From Lichenostomus cassidix (lineage: Eukaryota; Chordata; Aves; Passeriformes; Meliphagidae): a stretch of DNA of 64,000 bases. A model generated the notes under the pieces. The model saw nothing but the letters and a program-made list of their open reading frames with translations, was not told the origin of the DNA and did not search any database. Of the stretch, positions 52,399 to 64,000 are shown one piece after another. The stretch spans positions 8,540,380-8,604,379 of the forward strand of contig CM039181.1 in the NCBI GenBank assembly GCA_008360975.2. The letters are read 5' to 3'. The position numbers and the translations under genes are program-made. Each line of letters starts with the position of its first letter. The first letter of the stretch is position 1.

Positions 52399-55300
52399 CA
52401 TGATGTGGCTGAAGGATGTTGTTTTTTTGGGATGAATCTTATGGGAGGACAGCTTTGTACTGAGGCTATTTCTTCTTCTCCCCTTCCATATTTCATCACA
52501 AAATTGTGCTTTTAGCAAACTCAGGCAACTTGATGGGGGTTTAATACCTACATTCCCCTACTTTCTCTCCCCATTGCTTCCAGCTTGATTGTTGCAGTTT
52601 ATTTAAACTTTGTCACCAAAATGTCTTTTTACCAGAGGATGGCTGTACTTCTCAGCCTAAACCCTATTTAAAAAAATTAGCTGTTTCATTGATAAATATT
52701 CATTTTGACTTCAAGTCAAAGCAGTAAAAAAGCACACTGGATATGTCGTACAATCTCGTCCATTTGGCTTAATGCTGCCCATTAAATCCTTTTCTTCAAG
52801 AGGATGAGCATGTAAAAGTTCTATTCTCCCTGCTGTTGTACTTTAAAAACACAGAAAAGCCCTGCTACAGATTGCCACAGTGCTTGCAAAATAACAAAGA
52901 CCAGATGAGTTTCCATTCTGCTCAGCAGAATAAAATGGATCAAGTTTTAAGGCAGACTTGAAGGCATAAAGCAGATCATAAGTTGTTATTTGGTGGTCCT
53001 AGTAATTAAACATTGAGATTATTCTTTTTTTAAAAATCATGAATGGCAATCATTTGAAAGGCCCAGGATAATATTTCTTTAAAAATCCATGAAAGCAGGG
53101 ATACTCAAAGGATTTGATTTCCCCATTGATCATATCAGCAGAAACCTCTTGTTGGTAAAAAACCTTCCTTCAAGTGGATCATGTCTGCTGCCACAAATCA
53201 GAGAGACTTTTCTGAAACAAGAAGACAAAATAAACACAGGAAATTGCTGTTTTTCCAAGAAAGCTTTAAAAAGAAACTGCATTATGTCACCTCAGAAACT
53301 GTGAGTAAAATTAGCAGCCTGGATGTGTTTGTTTTGGTGACTTTTCACTTCCGTCGATAATTCAAACTGCTCTGATATTCCTCAATAAACCAACTCATTT
53401 GGTACAATTTTGTACAAACTGATAAAAGCTCTCTAGCAGGGAAAAAAAGGAGTGGGGGAAAGGGAAGGTTTTGATCCCAGAGTTTGTGTTTTCTGTAGTT
53501 CACTCAACCTCTCCAGTGCAGGTAGGAATTCTGCTCACCTGTCTGAATTTCAATCTGTTTTTCTTCTTCTCCATTGTGCTATTGTGGATACAGATACGGC
53601 ATTTAAAATTCAACAGATAGTAAAAGCAATACAGGCCATGATGTAGAGAATTATCTTTTTATGGATCTGGTGCAGATAGCAAATAGTGCTGTAAAACTGC
53701 CTTGGAGCAGTTAAAAGTTCCCCTGGCTAAGCACAAGCTTGTTTTACTGCTTTGTTTTCTAAAGGGGAGTAGGGAAAAAGTCACGTTAATTTTCTATTTG
53801 AAAAATATTTCCTCTCCTGGTTAGGGTACAAAAAAGGACTCTCAGTTTCTGGGTTCTTTTCTTGACTTTGACACCAATTTTTTTGCTTAGCCTGAGCACG
53901 GAAAGAGTCAGGTGATGTTATTTCCATTATTGTCTGCTCTGTGATTTGAGATCTGGTTGTGAAAAATTCAGAAAAATTGTGCAAAAAGCAAATTGTTATT
54001 TTAGTTCACCTTGACCAGGTAGAATCACAACACATTAACTAGCTGCCAAGACTGTTCTGTGTGATGCTGCCAGGAAGTTTACAATGACTATTCTCATGAA
54101 ACTCAAATGAAGAAATTCATTTTGGGTGGTGGCGAAGAATTTTTTTTTATTATTTTTTGAAGGGTGGTGTTTGCTTGTTGGTTTTTTGTTTTGTTTTTTA
54201 CCAATAAGTCTCAAAGCATTTTACAGAGAAGACTGTTGATGCCATTCCACCTTGCAGGTGGAATGTGGTGCAGAAAGAGGAGATTTGTCCTGTATAGTTC
54301 ACCCAGTGGAAGGACTGGAAAGGGAATGAAGTCCTCCTGGCCTTCCCAGCTCACAGAGAGGGTCATACAGGACCATATTTATTCCCCATGAGTAATATTT
54401 TTTGTGTTCCTTTCTAGTTTTCTCCCCCTTTTTTCCTTCCTGTGAGGAGACAGCCATGCAGCAGTGTAAAAAAATAACAATTTTTAATTAAAACCTTTTT
54501 TTTGTTAACCAATATTTTGTTAAAAAGATAACAATTGCAGTTGCCTTCCTTTCTGATTCTCCAAAGTGGATCTGTATATTTCCCTTCTGCATGTAAATCA
54601 GTCAAAAACTGCTGCAGAAAAGGGAACTGGACCTGAGCAATGTCATCTCTGCCCTATCCTGGTCTCTGTTTGTCCTACATCATCCCACTAACATTCCTGC
54701 CAGCCAGAGCCACACCAGCTCATGAAGAGCAATTATTTTCTTTCCACATGGCTCTTCAGATTCCTTAAGCAGTGCTGTGGGAAATCCAAAATTCATTCCT
54801 AGAAACAGCAGCCCCGATGCCTTGAGGGTGCTGCAGTGACACAGAATGTGGACAGCATTTCCTCTTTTTTCCCCTTTGGTTTTCTCTGCTGCAATCTGCC
54901 AATACTTCCACAAACACAGGCAGCACCAAGCAGTGCTTTCAAATCCCTCACACTGCTGCAGTGCTGTGGTCTCATTTTGCCCTCTGCCAGAGCTCTGAGC
55001 CTGCAGTGCACAGTTCAGCTGCACTGTGTTCTGAATTCCTGCTTTTCCTGTTGCTCCCAGGGGCAGCAGCAGGGAGGAGGAGCTGCAAGAAGCTGTCCCA
55101 GCTGGGAAGGAGCTGTTCAGGACACCCAGGTGGGATGGGGGAGAGGAGGTTTTGCCAAACTCTGCCCTGCAGCAGCTCCAGACTCTGCAGTGAGGTGTTC
55201 TGGTGCTGCTGTGGCTCCTGAGCAATAGAATGTGTGCTCACAAGTGGGATGAACTGGAAAAAGGTTTGCCCCATCTGCAACTTTTTCAAAGTCCTGTCTG

Positions 55301-55699
55301 CTCCTTTTCCCGAAGATCTATGGGATTTCGTGGTATTGTAGTGTTTTTCTGGTGAGAATTGTGAAAAAAACTCCAATTCCTCAGCATGAGCTTCTCGGAT
55401 ATCAGCAGTCAGAACAAGTGGCATTATCCACTCAAACTGCCCATGTGTGAATGCACATTGCTGCCAGCTCTCCATCCCAGTGCTGTGCACATGTGGGGGG
55501 AAAAGAGACACCAACAGCATCAGGAACATGGCCTGGATCTCCAGGAATGCCACAGGATCTTTGCACACCTGGGGACTGTCCCTAAGAGTGCTGTTTGAGG
55601 TGGAGCTCTGCTAAAACACACTGTGAGTGCAGTGCAGCCTCATGGGGTCATTTCCAAACTGTGAGCCAAGTCCTTGATGCAGGTTGTGCTCTGGCTGCA

Positions 55700-55739
55700 C
55701 ATTTTTTATCATTTTTATCATTTTTATCATTTTTATCAA
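55700..55739. repeat. 9-bp CATTTTTAT tandem repeat
   Basis: Four near-perfect copies of CATTTTTAT. Simple repeat in intron 11. Confidence 0.88.
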
Positions 55740-57006
55740 GCAATCCTATTCCTAATCCATGGGTCACACTCAGCCTGAGCACAGAGCAGATGGTTCCATC
55801 CAGATCCACTGCAGAGGAGTCGCTCCTTGGTGCGTGTCTGGTGATCCAAAAATCTGTCCTGGATTCCCCCCCAGCACAAGTGAATACATCTCTATTAAAC
55901 TGGGGAGGGCTGCATTAATTTGGAGCAGCTGGGCCAGCGTGTCAGGGACTGACAGCTCCTGCCCACAGCACTCTGAGCAGCTGCTTTGTACCTCAGCCTT
56001 TGCAAACAAGTTGCCTCTGCCTTTATTCCTTCTTGCTTTGCTCAAGGGAACAATATTTTAGACGTGTGAGCCCTAAATGCAATTATTCTGAGGATGATAA
56101 ATAGAGGGGAAAATCACCGTGGTAAAAATATAATTGAATTTGACTGGAGAATAACTGAGCCACTTTTAATTTCTAGAGAGATGGTCCCTGGTGTAAAATT
56201 CAGAAAGGAAATTAACCTTCTTGTGTGTTTTCCATTTCTTCCATAGTTTGAGAGTAGAATTGCTGGTACAACTATAATGACTTAATTACTGGTAATTTCT
56301 CAAAACAGTGTTTGATGTGACTGCAAATAATCTTGGAGACATTGTGAGATTAAATTTTTAAAGAAATGGAAAATATTCTGGGCATATATTACACTTTGCT
56401 ACCAGAGTAATTTATACAAGGCCATATAATTTTTGTAGGGGTGAATGGTGAGACAGGGAGGCTCAGAACAGAATGTTTATATGGTAAGTCAACTACAGAA
56501 AAAATAGAAACACAAAAAAAGCAGCCATTTCAGCAGAGACCACCATGCTGAACAACAAATACCCACACTGGCTGCTCTTTGAAGTCAGACACTTCATGCC
56601 TTTTATGTCAGCAGAAATCAAAGGGAAAACCAAAGCCCCCAACCTGGAAGGTTAAGCTGCACATTGGTCATGGCACAGTCTGGTATCAACTCCAAATGAA
56701 CAAAAATGCAGAAGAGTTTGCCAGCTTTGTTTTGCTTTGTTTTTTTTTTTTTTTTAAATGAGACACTTTTGCTGAGGGACTGCATGAGCAGAGATTCTCA
56801 ACAGGAGCAGGCTAAACCTTTACAGTCCCTTTTTCCTTTCTGATTTAATGTCAGAGAAACTGATCCCCAGTGCTGAAGGGTCAGCAACCATTCCCAGGCT
56901 GATGTTAACCCTGGGAGTGAAGGAGGCACAGGTTTTGTTAAAGTCTGGAAGGGAAAAGCCAAAAAGGCCTGAAGGTAGAGATTAGGTCTCCTGAAATGAA
57001 GCCACA

Positions 57007-57253
57007 GCATCACTTAAAACTTGAAATATTCATTTCTCCATTTTAAAACTCGCTGCCAGAATAGTTAATCCAAAAATGATGAATAATTTAGATTTAGATG
57101 AATGTGATTCAAAGTATTTTTACACTAGAACATATAACCCAATGCAGTGCTGAATCACTTTCAGTTAGACTTCTTTATTTTTCCTGAATTGGTCTCATGG
57201 AGGTAAAATGTTCTCAAAAACCATCTGAGGTCAGCACTGCAGAGCTAACAAGT
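57007..57253 (+). repeat. Direct duplication pair 2, copy A
   Basis: About 247 bases match 60515-60769 in the same orientation. Shared words include GCATCACTTAAAACTTGAAA, AGTTAATCCAAAAATGATGA and CCTGAATTGGTCTCATGGAG. The copies differ by scattered substitutions and one insertion of roughly 8 bases. Confidence 0.93.
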
Positions 57254-58559
57254 CACTGCCTGCCCTTCAGAGCCATCAGTGCCATTTATTTGCCTTCCAA
57301 CCCAGGCTGGTGCAGCCAGAGCTCACCTGGACCCTTTGAGATTTGAGCTTTGAGCTTTGTTTTCTTGTTGGAAATAACAGAGATGGTGTTGATCCTAACA
57401 GGTGCCATATAGCAAATGACAGAACTCTGAACAGGAAAAGAAAAGCAGAAAAATGGGTACTTGAGATGTCAAATTTGCTCTCTGTCAACCTTCTGCAGAG
57501 AATTTGGAAAGTATATATATTTCAGGGAGTGGGGAGTACCATGCTTTGATTTATAGTCAAAATTAACTAAGTTGATGAAATTTTGAAAAAATTCAAAATG
57601 TAGAATTTCTTTTTGATGATTTGCAATGATATCAAAAGACATAACGTTTCACATTCTAAATTATTTTAATAATTTTAAGCAATTACTCTCTGTCCACTCA
57701 GAGAAATGGTGTTTTCATATGCTTCATTCCTGCATAAAACAGATCTGGAAATAAAAATTGGTTTCTTTCAGCAATGGATTTATATGGCTAATTTGCCTGC
57801 CTGTTTCCTTGGCAATAAAACTCTGTGCTGTAAGTATTCAGTTATTAAAAAAAACAACCACAGCATGCAGGCAACATAAGGTGGGTAGTTAAAATTTGCT
57901 TTAGTTTTTCCCAAGCTGTCATAAAAAATCATTAATGCAGAAAAATTATAGTGAACTTGATAACCAAACAAAGTTTTGTAAATGCATATGGTTATTGATG
58001 CACACGTGTGGCTGCAAACATTCAGAACTTGATAATGTTTTAAAATACAACTGGCTTCTGAAAAGAGCCTAAACAATACTTCTGTGCCAGAATTGAGGTA
58101 TCAGTTTCAATATTTGTGTTGAATCCATTTGTCAGCTCAGTAGTTATTGATGAGAGAATCACCACAGGGCCCAATTTTCCAGGCACAAAGCAGCAGCCTG
58201 AAAGTGTTAAACAACATCTGGCAGTGACCTGCACTTTGTAAACCATATTTCTGAAATCAGCTTAGCATGTTTTGTCTAAACAAACCGAGAAATTAAGATG
58301 CAGAGGAAAGAAAAACATTCCAGCTGCAGATAAAAATAATTGCTGCAGTACTATCAGGAGACACCGAGTAATTGCAGAAGTGTGGTTGAGTGGAGGCAGC
58401 GAGTATTTTGTATTTTAACTGTAAAACAGGACACCAGAAAAGAAAACAGAAGGTCTTTAATATGGTACTATCATTAAAAAAGGTTCGGTGAAGCCAGTAT
58501 GTTGTACACAGAGAAGTGCTATGTTTGTTAGAATGTGTATGGAGGGAACTGAGAATAAT

Positions 58560-58800
58560 TAGACTTATAATAGGAGTTTTTGGCTCTGCTTCTGCACTGT
58601 TTCAAAGCCTCAACTGTTCTTGAATCCTTAATAAGTTAAGGAATGAGTACAGCAGAGGGGAGAGCAGGCAGAATCTGTTGGAGCAGCTTGCCCACGCCAC
58701 TTTGCCAAACTCTAAATAGCTCTTTTTAAAAAAGGCTTATTTTTTGCTGATGACATCATTCCTGCCACTGTCAAAGTGTGACAAGTCTTGGCGTGCCTAA
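58560..58800. promoter_or_regulatory. Candidate regulatory block (untested)
   Basis: This is a repeat-free region with closely packed recognisable motifs. It has a CRE/Maf-like TGATGACATCA (58749-58757 core) and an inverted TGTCA-5 bp-TGACA pair (58769-58783) that contains the T-box-like AAGTGTGA. A TCAAGGTCG on the minus strand near 59339-59347 resembles an ERR/SF-1 site. Any enhancer role is inference. Confidence 0.22.
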
Positions 58801-60514
58801 AGAAGAAGAAAAAAAAACCTTTCTAAAACTGACACTGCACAGATTTAAAACATATGCAAGGACTACTATAAATGTGAGATATTTATACTCTCTTTCCATG
58901 CTACAAATTTTCATTCACAGATAGTTTTTGGGGTTTTTTTGTCAAGCATTTTGACTTTGTAAAGCAATGCATTTTAAATATCTAGTTTGTTCTTCGTGAT
59001 CTTGTCCTGGCTGCCTCAGCTTAGGCACAGGACTGTTTCAATACCAGTGCCCACAACCTGCTTTTTTTCCATTGTAGTGAATTTTAAGGTCACTGGAAAT
59101 GTCTGTAAAAAGTCAGGAAAGCCACAGGTATTTCTGGAGGTGATCCTTATGCATTAGTTCCATAGTACTACACTAGTCTTATCTCTTTTATTTTTTTCTC
59201 TTCTGATTTCTCCTTCCTTCTGATCTGCAGAAAGATGGGGAAGATGCTCTCTGAATGTTTTTCCACGCTCATATTCTTGGCCATTTTCAGCAGCATCCCC
59301 AGCTGTGACTTGTACAATGAATAATTAATGTTGAATGGCGACCTTGAACCTCATAAAGCTGATTAGTAAGACAATGCATCTGGGAGAACAACTTTAAGAC
59401 TGCACTTGTAAAAGAATATCAAAACAGCTTAACACAGTAGGGAAAAGCCCCCTGGAGCCCTTTTAAAACCAATTGCCTACAACCACTTCTAAAAAGAACA
59501 ACTCCATAGTGGGGGGGAAAAAAAAGCATGTGCAAAAATCCTATGAAGTTCAAAAATAAAGCAGCCTTTATACTTAATTGTAACAGAGATATTTGCAGTT
59601 AAACACTGCATAACATTATAGGGAGGGCACAGTCAGCCAGAAAAGAGCATTTTTGTTTTTTCCAGTTCAGATTGTTATGGCACAGTTGTTTTCTAGTTTG
59701 CTGCATCCTAAACTTATTCATAAACAAGGACAGTTCAGGCTTTCCCTGACACTCCAAAGCAGAAAATATTTGTGCTGCTTCCCTGCTGAAGAGGCAAACT
59801 GCTTTTAAATCTAGGAAACTGTGATTTTTGCACACTGGCAAAGCTAAGGGCGATGGGAATTTTGGAAAGAGTTAATGCTTTTGTTTTTTTCTTGGAAAAA
59901 GAGTTAATGTGTAATTTTGAGAAATGGATTTTTGGTTTTATTTGCACATTGCATAAATGGGCATTTGCCATTTGTTAGTGAGCAGACAGGAAACATTGGG
60001 TTTATTCTGGAAACATGGCATGGTCCAGTTGTGCCTTACAGCAGCCTTAAATCAGGCAAATCTCTTCATTTTTCTTTTCTAACCCATTTTATAAGCCCTA
60101 AATCTGGAATACCTAATTCCTATATTAACTTTGTTTTTCTTCACAGCTCATTAAATCTGTCAATGCTTAAAATAATTTAGCAGTATCTTTTTGTTAAATG
60201 ATTTGATCTAGTTCAAGAACTAAATTTCAGTTAACTATAAACAGAATATTCTGATTTTTTTTTTTCTTCCACTTGTGGTTCACAACACTTTTGGAGATTT
60301 TATTCCAATTTTAGATGATTCCAAACCAAAAACTATTTCAGAATTTCATGATTTGGAAAACATCTGCTGCTCAGCCTTAGCCTCCAAGTAATCAGCACTG
60401 CTGTCTTAGAAAACTGACTAAAAAGTATAACTGAATAAAAACCAAACCAAAAGTGTGCCCAGACTGGGGCTGAATTTGGCAAGTAGTTTGTCAGAGATCA
60501 GGATTCATTCCATG

Positions 60515-60769
60515 GCATCACTTAAAACTTGAAATACTCATTTCTTAATTTTAAAAATCACTGCCAAAATAGTTAATCCAAAAATGATGAAAAATTTAGA
60601 TTTGGACTTATGTAATTCAAAGTATTTTTACACCAGCATGCATAACCCAGTGCAGTGCTGAATTAGTTTCAGGTAAACTTCTTTATTTTTCCTGAATTGG
60701 TCTCATGGAGGTAAAAGCAGGTCATGTTCTCTAAAACCATATGAAGTCAACACTGCAGATCTAACAAGT
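60515..60769 (+). repeat. Direct duplication pair 2, copy B
   Basis: About 255 bases are paired with 57007-57253, 3.5 kb downstream. It ends with the shared TCTAACAAGT/GCTAACAAGT. It is not bounded by TG...CA, so it does not look like a pair of LTRs. Confidence 0.93.
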
Positions 60770-62306
60770 TTTAAAAACCTTGCTGCAATTTTAAAACATG
60801 CTGAGTAATTTTATCAGTAGAGGGAAACTCCCAGTGGTTCAGTTTACTGTGCTTATTAATCACATACAGCTATACTCTATAAAATAACAGTTTGCTGAAC
60901 TTTCTGTGGATTATCCACAAATGGAGTGAATTCTTTTTGGTGGGAGTTTGTTTTCTACAAATAGATTAAGATACAAGACTTTTAATTCTAATTCAAATAC
61001 AAAGCACAAATGATTATGCACAAATTATTATTCTGTCATGAAAACTAAATTGAATTTTGAAAGTTATTTAACTTTTAGAGTGTTTTAGTTTTTACTTCCA
61101 GGGCAAAGCCGTTCACAATTTTTAAGGAGTCTCTGAAACACATGAAGATTCAGCTTACCAAATATTTGAACATAAAGGAAATTAAATTGCATTAAAGCTT
61201 TTTATTTTAGTAATGAACAGAGGAATCCATAGAAGGATTCACAAGAAATTCTGTTCTCTGAAATAAATAATTTCTCTTTGTAGTGTGAAAGTAGAAATGA
61301 CCCTCAGAACTGGGCAAGCTGTACTTTTGTGCCTCACATCTCACCTAGGCAGTTTCCAGGGACTTTGCCCTGTTTCAGTGACACAGCACAGGGAGTGCAG
61401 GCTGTTGAAGGCAGAAATATAAATCTGTATTTCTGACACCTGCCAGCCCCACCAGGGCTGATCTGTTGCATGCTAAATGTGGGAGAAATAAATGGGGAAC
61501 AGGTAGGGTGAAATCCCTCTGTGCTGCTCCAATTTCCTTGTAAGGTTGAGTGAGGCTGAGGGAGGATTTCTGCTCTCTTACCCCACAGGGCTGAGTTTCT
61601 TCTGCTCAAATCCCAACCAGCTCAATTGCACACCCTTTTTTATTGGGTTATTTTTTGTTGTCTTTCCCCACCCCCAAATACTGCACTATATCAGCCAAGG
61701 ATAACTGGAGGCTGAATTCAGGACTGCTTTTAAATGTTTTCAAAACATTACAGGAATGTATCTGTTGCTTTTTCATTCTAGATGCAATTTTATTTTTTTA
61801 AAGGCACTTAGTAAAGCTAACAACGTCCTGAAAGCAGCAAAGTGCTGGTGGTGGAGCTGAAGAGAGCAGAGGTTCTGAACCCAAACCCAAGTTCTGGGCT
61901 GCAGGAGAGGCTGCCTGGCAGCTCTCTGGGCTCTCAGCATCCAGAGAGCTCCTTCTGTCAATGTAGGCAAGTTTTGCTCCACTTGCATTGCCAAAAATCT
62001 TACAAATATCAGAGAACTTTGGCTTTTCCTGCCCTGAACTTTCTGTGTTTTATCAGGACTTTATTTATCAGGTCTCTTCATCTTCATTTTCTTATTAATT
62101 GACTCCTTTTCTGACATGTGATCTATTTATGGATGATGACATTATGTGCATGTGTGAGATTGGACTACAGATTTATCTTGTGATTCAATGGGTGAAAATA
62201 TATTTTATTTGCATTTTTACTATTGCTCTCTCTTTCTGCATCAGGCAATATTTGCTGAGCAGGTTTCAGGTGGAGTGAGAGAGGGAAGGATAGTGACTCA
62301 GGTAAT

Positions 62307-63230
62307 GATAATCTCAGAATGCCAGGATGGGTCAGGTTGGAAGGGACCACAGTGGTGGTCAGTGGTGGTCATTGGTGCCACCTCTCTGCTCCAGCAGGGC
62401 CATCCCAGAGCACACAGCACAGGATTGTGTCCAGATGGCTCTTGAATATCCCCAGTGAGGAGACTTCACTGCCTCTCTGGACAATCTGTTCAGTGCTCAG
62501 TCACTGTCCAGGACAGAAGTTCTGCCTCATGTCCAGGTGGAGCTCCCTGGGCTCAGTCCCTGCCTGTCCCTCTGGTGCCATTGCTGAGCAGAGCCTGGCC
62601 CTGCTCAGAGCCTCCCTGCAGCCAGGGACAGCCAGGGCTGAGGCTCCTCTCAGCTGGGCTCCTCTCGAGGCTGAGCAGCCCCAGCTCCCTCAGCTTTCCT
62701 GGGCAGGGACATGCTCCAGGTCCTTCACCCCTGCAGCCTCTGCTGGAGCTGCTCCAGGAGCTCCAGGTCCCTGCTGTGCTGATGATCCCAGAACAGCACA
62801 CAGCACTCCTGATGTGCCTCACAGGGCTGGGCAGAGGGGCACAATCACTCCCTGACCTGCTGGCACTGCTCTTCCCAAAGCACCCCAGCATTCCATTGGC
62901 CTCCTTGTCCCCCAGGCACTGCTGGCTCTTGGCAGCTCACTGTCCCCCAGGAGCCCCAGGTCCTTCTCCCCAGAGCTGCTCTCCAGCAGATCAGCCCCAG
63001 CCTGTGCTGGTGCCTGGGCTTGTTCCTGTCCAGGATTCAGGGCCTGGTTTGCTCTTGCTGAATGTTCCTCTCTGCCCATCTCCCCAGGCTGAGTCTCTCT
63101 GAAGGCTGCACAGCCCTCAGGGCTATCGGCTGCTCCTCCCAGCTTTGTTCCATCAGCGAACTGCTGAGGAGACATCGACACCTCACACAATCACTGATGA
63201 ACACAGCGAACAATATCTCAGTTCCTCCTG
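62307..63230 (-). mobile_element. CR1 retrotransposon remnant with decayed reverse transcriptase
   Basis: About 920 bases of 5'-truncated CR1 lie on the minus strand, with the 3' end at the left (GTTGGAAGGGACC near 62336-62348). Minus-strand translation gives, in order, FADGTKLGG with SPEGCAAF (about 63105-63165), LLESSSGEKDLGLLG (about 62955-63000) and LRELGLLSLE (about 62660-62700). These are recognisable pieces of the CR1 ORF2 reverse-transcriptase end. The catalytic FADD is FADG, and the pieces fall in different frames. It is a dead copy. The long + strand frame over this interval is antisense to it. Confidence 0.9.
62553..63190 (-). pseudogene. CR1 ORF2 (reverse transcriptase C-terminal end), broken
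   Basis: This is the coding part of the CR1 remnant. At least one frameshift separates the FADG segment from the LRELGLLSLE segment, and the upstream endonuclease and most of the RT domain are absent. The substitution of glycine for the second catalytic aspartate alone would abolish activity. Confidence 0.8.
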
Positions 63231-64000
63231 GCTCTAGGCTCCCCCTGCTCCCACAGAAGGCCTCTGTCCTGTTTGGGCAGCCACAGGCTCCCAGTGACAT
63301 TAATCTCATGGTTAATATCTATTACCATGAAACAGTGGGGCAATCCCCACATGAACTGGATGAATTTAGTACATCTCCCTAGTGAGTTTATTCGGGGTAA
63401 ATCCAGGGAAGCTTTTCCCTTCAGTCTCCAGCCCATCACAGTGTGAATATGATTTCAGGTTCTGCCTGGTGTGCTGTGATTTCATAGCTGTGCTGTGCTG
63501 TGCCACCAACTGCTTGTCCAGCTGCTAAGAGACACTGTCCTGAGTGCTTTCAGCACAGCAGGGCTCTGCTTGGAGTTGAAATGTAGGAGAAATATGGTGT
63601 AGTTTGCAGCCTCCTCCCAGCCCTCTGCATCAGTTCTCTCATTTTGCAGTCCCTCAGCGTGAACCAGCAGTCATCCTGGGTGGGTAAAGATGGTCAAACA
63701 GGGTCTGTGATCTGGGGAAAAGCTGTAGGAAATCTGCAGTGAAATTATTGAGCAGGGAACTAACCCAGGTACGTCAGGCTTCATTAAATTTTAGAACCTG
63801 TATTTGATAACGTGAGACAAGCACAGCCCCTTATGATGGTGGTTTGTTGAGAGTTATCTAGACAGACCTGACCATTGGTTTTACTCAGATCATTAAGCAA
63901 CTGTGAGATCAACAGTAGCCCTGGAATCCTTTGCTGTTTCAATTATCTCAGCTGCAGTTTTATTCTGAAATATTCAGATCCTTGAAATTAAATCTGCAGC

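Larger units (their letters stand above)
32473..64000 (+). other. KCNQ1 intron 11, 5' part
   Basis: The intron runs at least 31.5 kb to the right edge. I looked for exon 12 (helix B, containing the Kv7-conserved IRRMQYFVA-type sequence) and did not find it. Elements listed separately are the CAGCTG array, long hairpin, 57-bp tandem repeat, polypyrimidine tract, two-copy duplication and CR1 remnants. Other stretches (32608-35140, 35940-38750, 41260-45640, 46110-52350, 52400-55690, 55740-57000, 60770-62300, 63231-64000) show no gene, RNA or recognisable mobile element. GC-richer blocks near 43900-44150, 48900-49300 and 54680-55230 hold chance open frames on both strands. Confidence 0.85.

Noticed and set aside
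54680..55568. Overlapping 181- and 198-codon minus-strand frames and a 130-codon plus-strand frame
   Set aside because: The region is GC-richer and stop-poor by chance on both strands. No domain, splice pattern or codon signature supports a gene.
57007..60769. A provirus with the two 250-bp repeats as LTRs
   Set aside because: The repeats do not start TG or end CA, show no TATA or polyadenylation signals in LTR order, and the 3.3 kb between them has no retroviral coding remnants.
62455..63102. 215-codon plus-strand frame
   Set aside because: It is antisense to the CR1 reverse-transcriptase remnant.
32473..64000. KCNQ1 exon 12 (helix B)
   Set aside because: I searched by eye for the conserved helix B coding sequence and found no match, so it must lie beyond the right edge.

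Overview
The window is vertebrate, almost certainly avian, nuclear DNA that lies entirely inside one gene, the voltage-gated potassium channel gene KCNQ1 (Kv7.1), transcribed on the + strand. Six consecutive coding exons can be read with correct splice signals and compatible phases. They correspond to human exons 6-11 of the 16-exon gene, counting exon 1a as exon 1. The bird assignment rests on two CR1 non-LTR retrotransposon fragments with the CR1 3' tail, one keeping the degenerate C-terminal end of the CR1 reverse transcriptase. It is also supported by the long AT-rich, CpG-poor introns and by channel-core exons that are near-identical to mammalian KCNQ1 while the cytoplasmic linker exons differ. 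A songbird or other neoavian is plausible but not proven.

Layout. 1-3333 is the 3' part of intron 5. Exon 6 (3334-3474) encodes S5, the turret and the pore helix. Intron 6 (3475-8680) carries a probable minus-strand solo LTR at 7736-8129. Exons 7 (8681-8791), 8 (9128-9223) and 9 (9988-10116) form a tight cluster that encodes the selectivity filter, S6, the PIP2-binding post-S6 segment and calmodulin-binding helix A. This cluster is bracketed by a ~290 bp direct duplication (8175-8459 and 10633-10939). Exon 10 (11927-12089) and exon 11 (32358-32472) encode the variable linker between helices A and B, and the 20.3 kb intron 10 separates them. From 32473 to the right edge is intron 11, at least 31.5 kb; I found no exon 12.

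The exons join into one continuous frame of 755 bases (about 251 codons) with no stop or frameshift, so the gene looks functional. The rest is intronic. Structures worth attention are a ~565 bp hairpin-forming inverted repeat (38775-39337), a second direct duplication (57007-57253 and 60515-60769), a 12-copy 24-bp minisatellite just after exon 10, a 140-bp polypyrimidine tract, a strong G-quadruplex motif, and two repeat-poor blocks that could be enhancers. No CpG island comparable to the mammalian KCNQ1OT1/KvDMR1 control region is visible in intron 10 or the visible part of intron 11.

I found no RNA genes, CRISPR arrays, prokaryotic-type systems or nested protein-coding genes. Long open frames other than the exons look like chance, low-complexity or transposon-derived frames.
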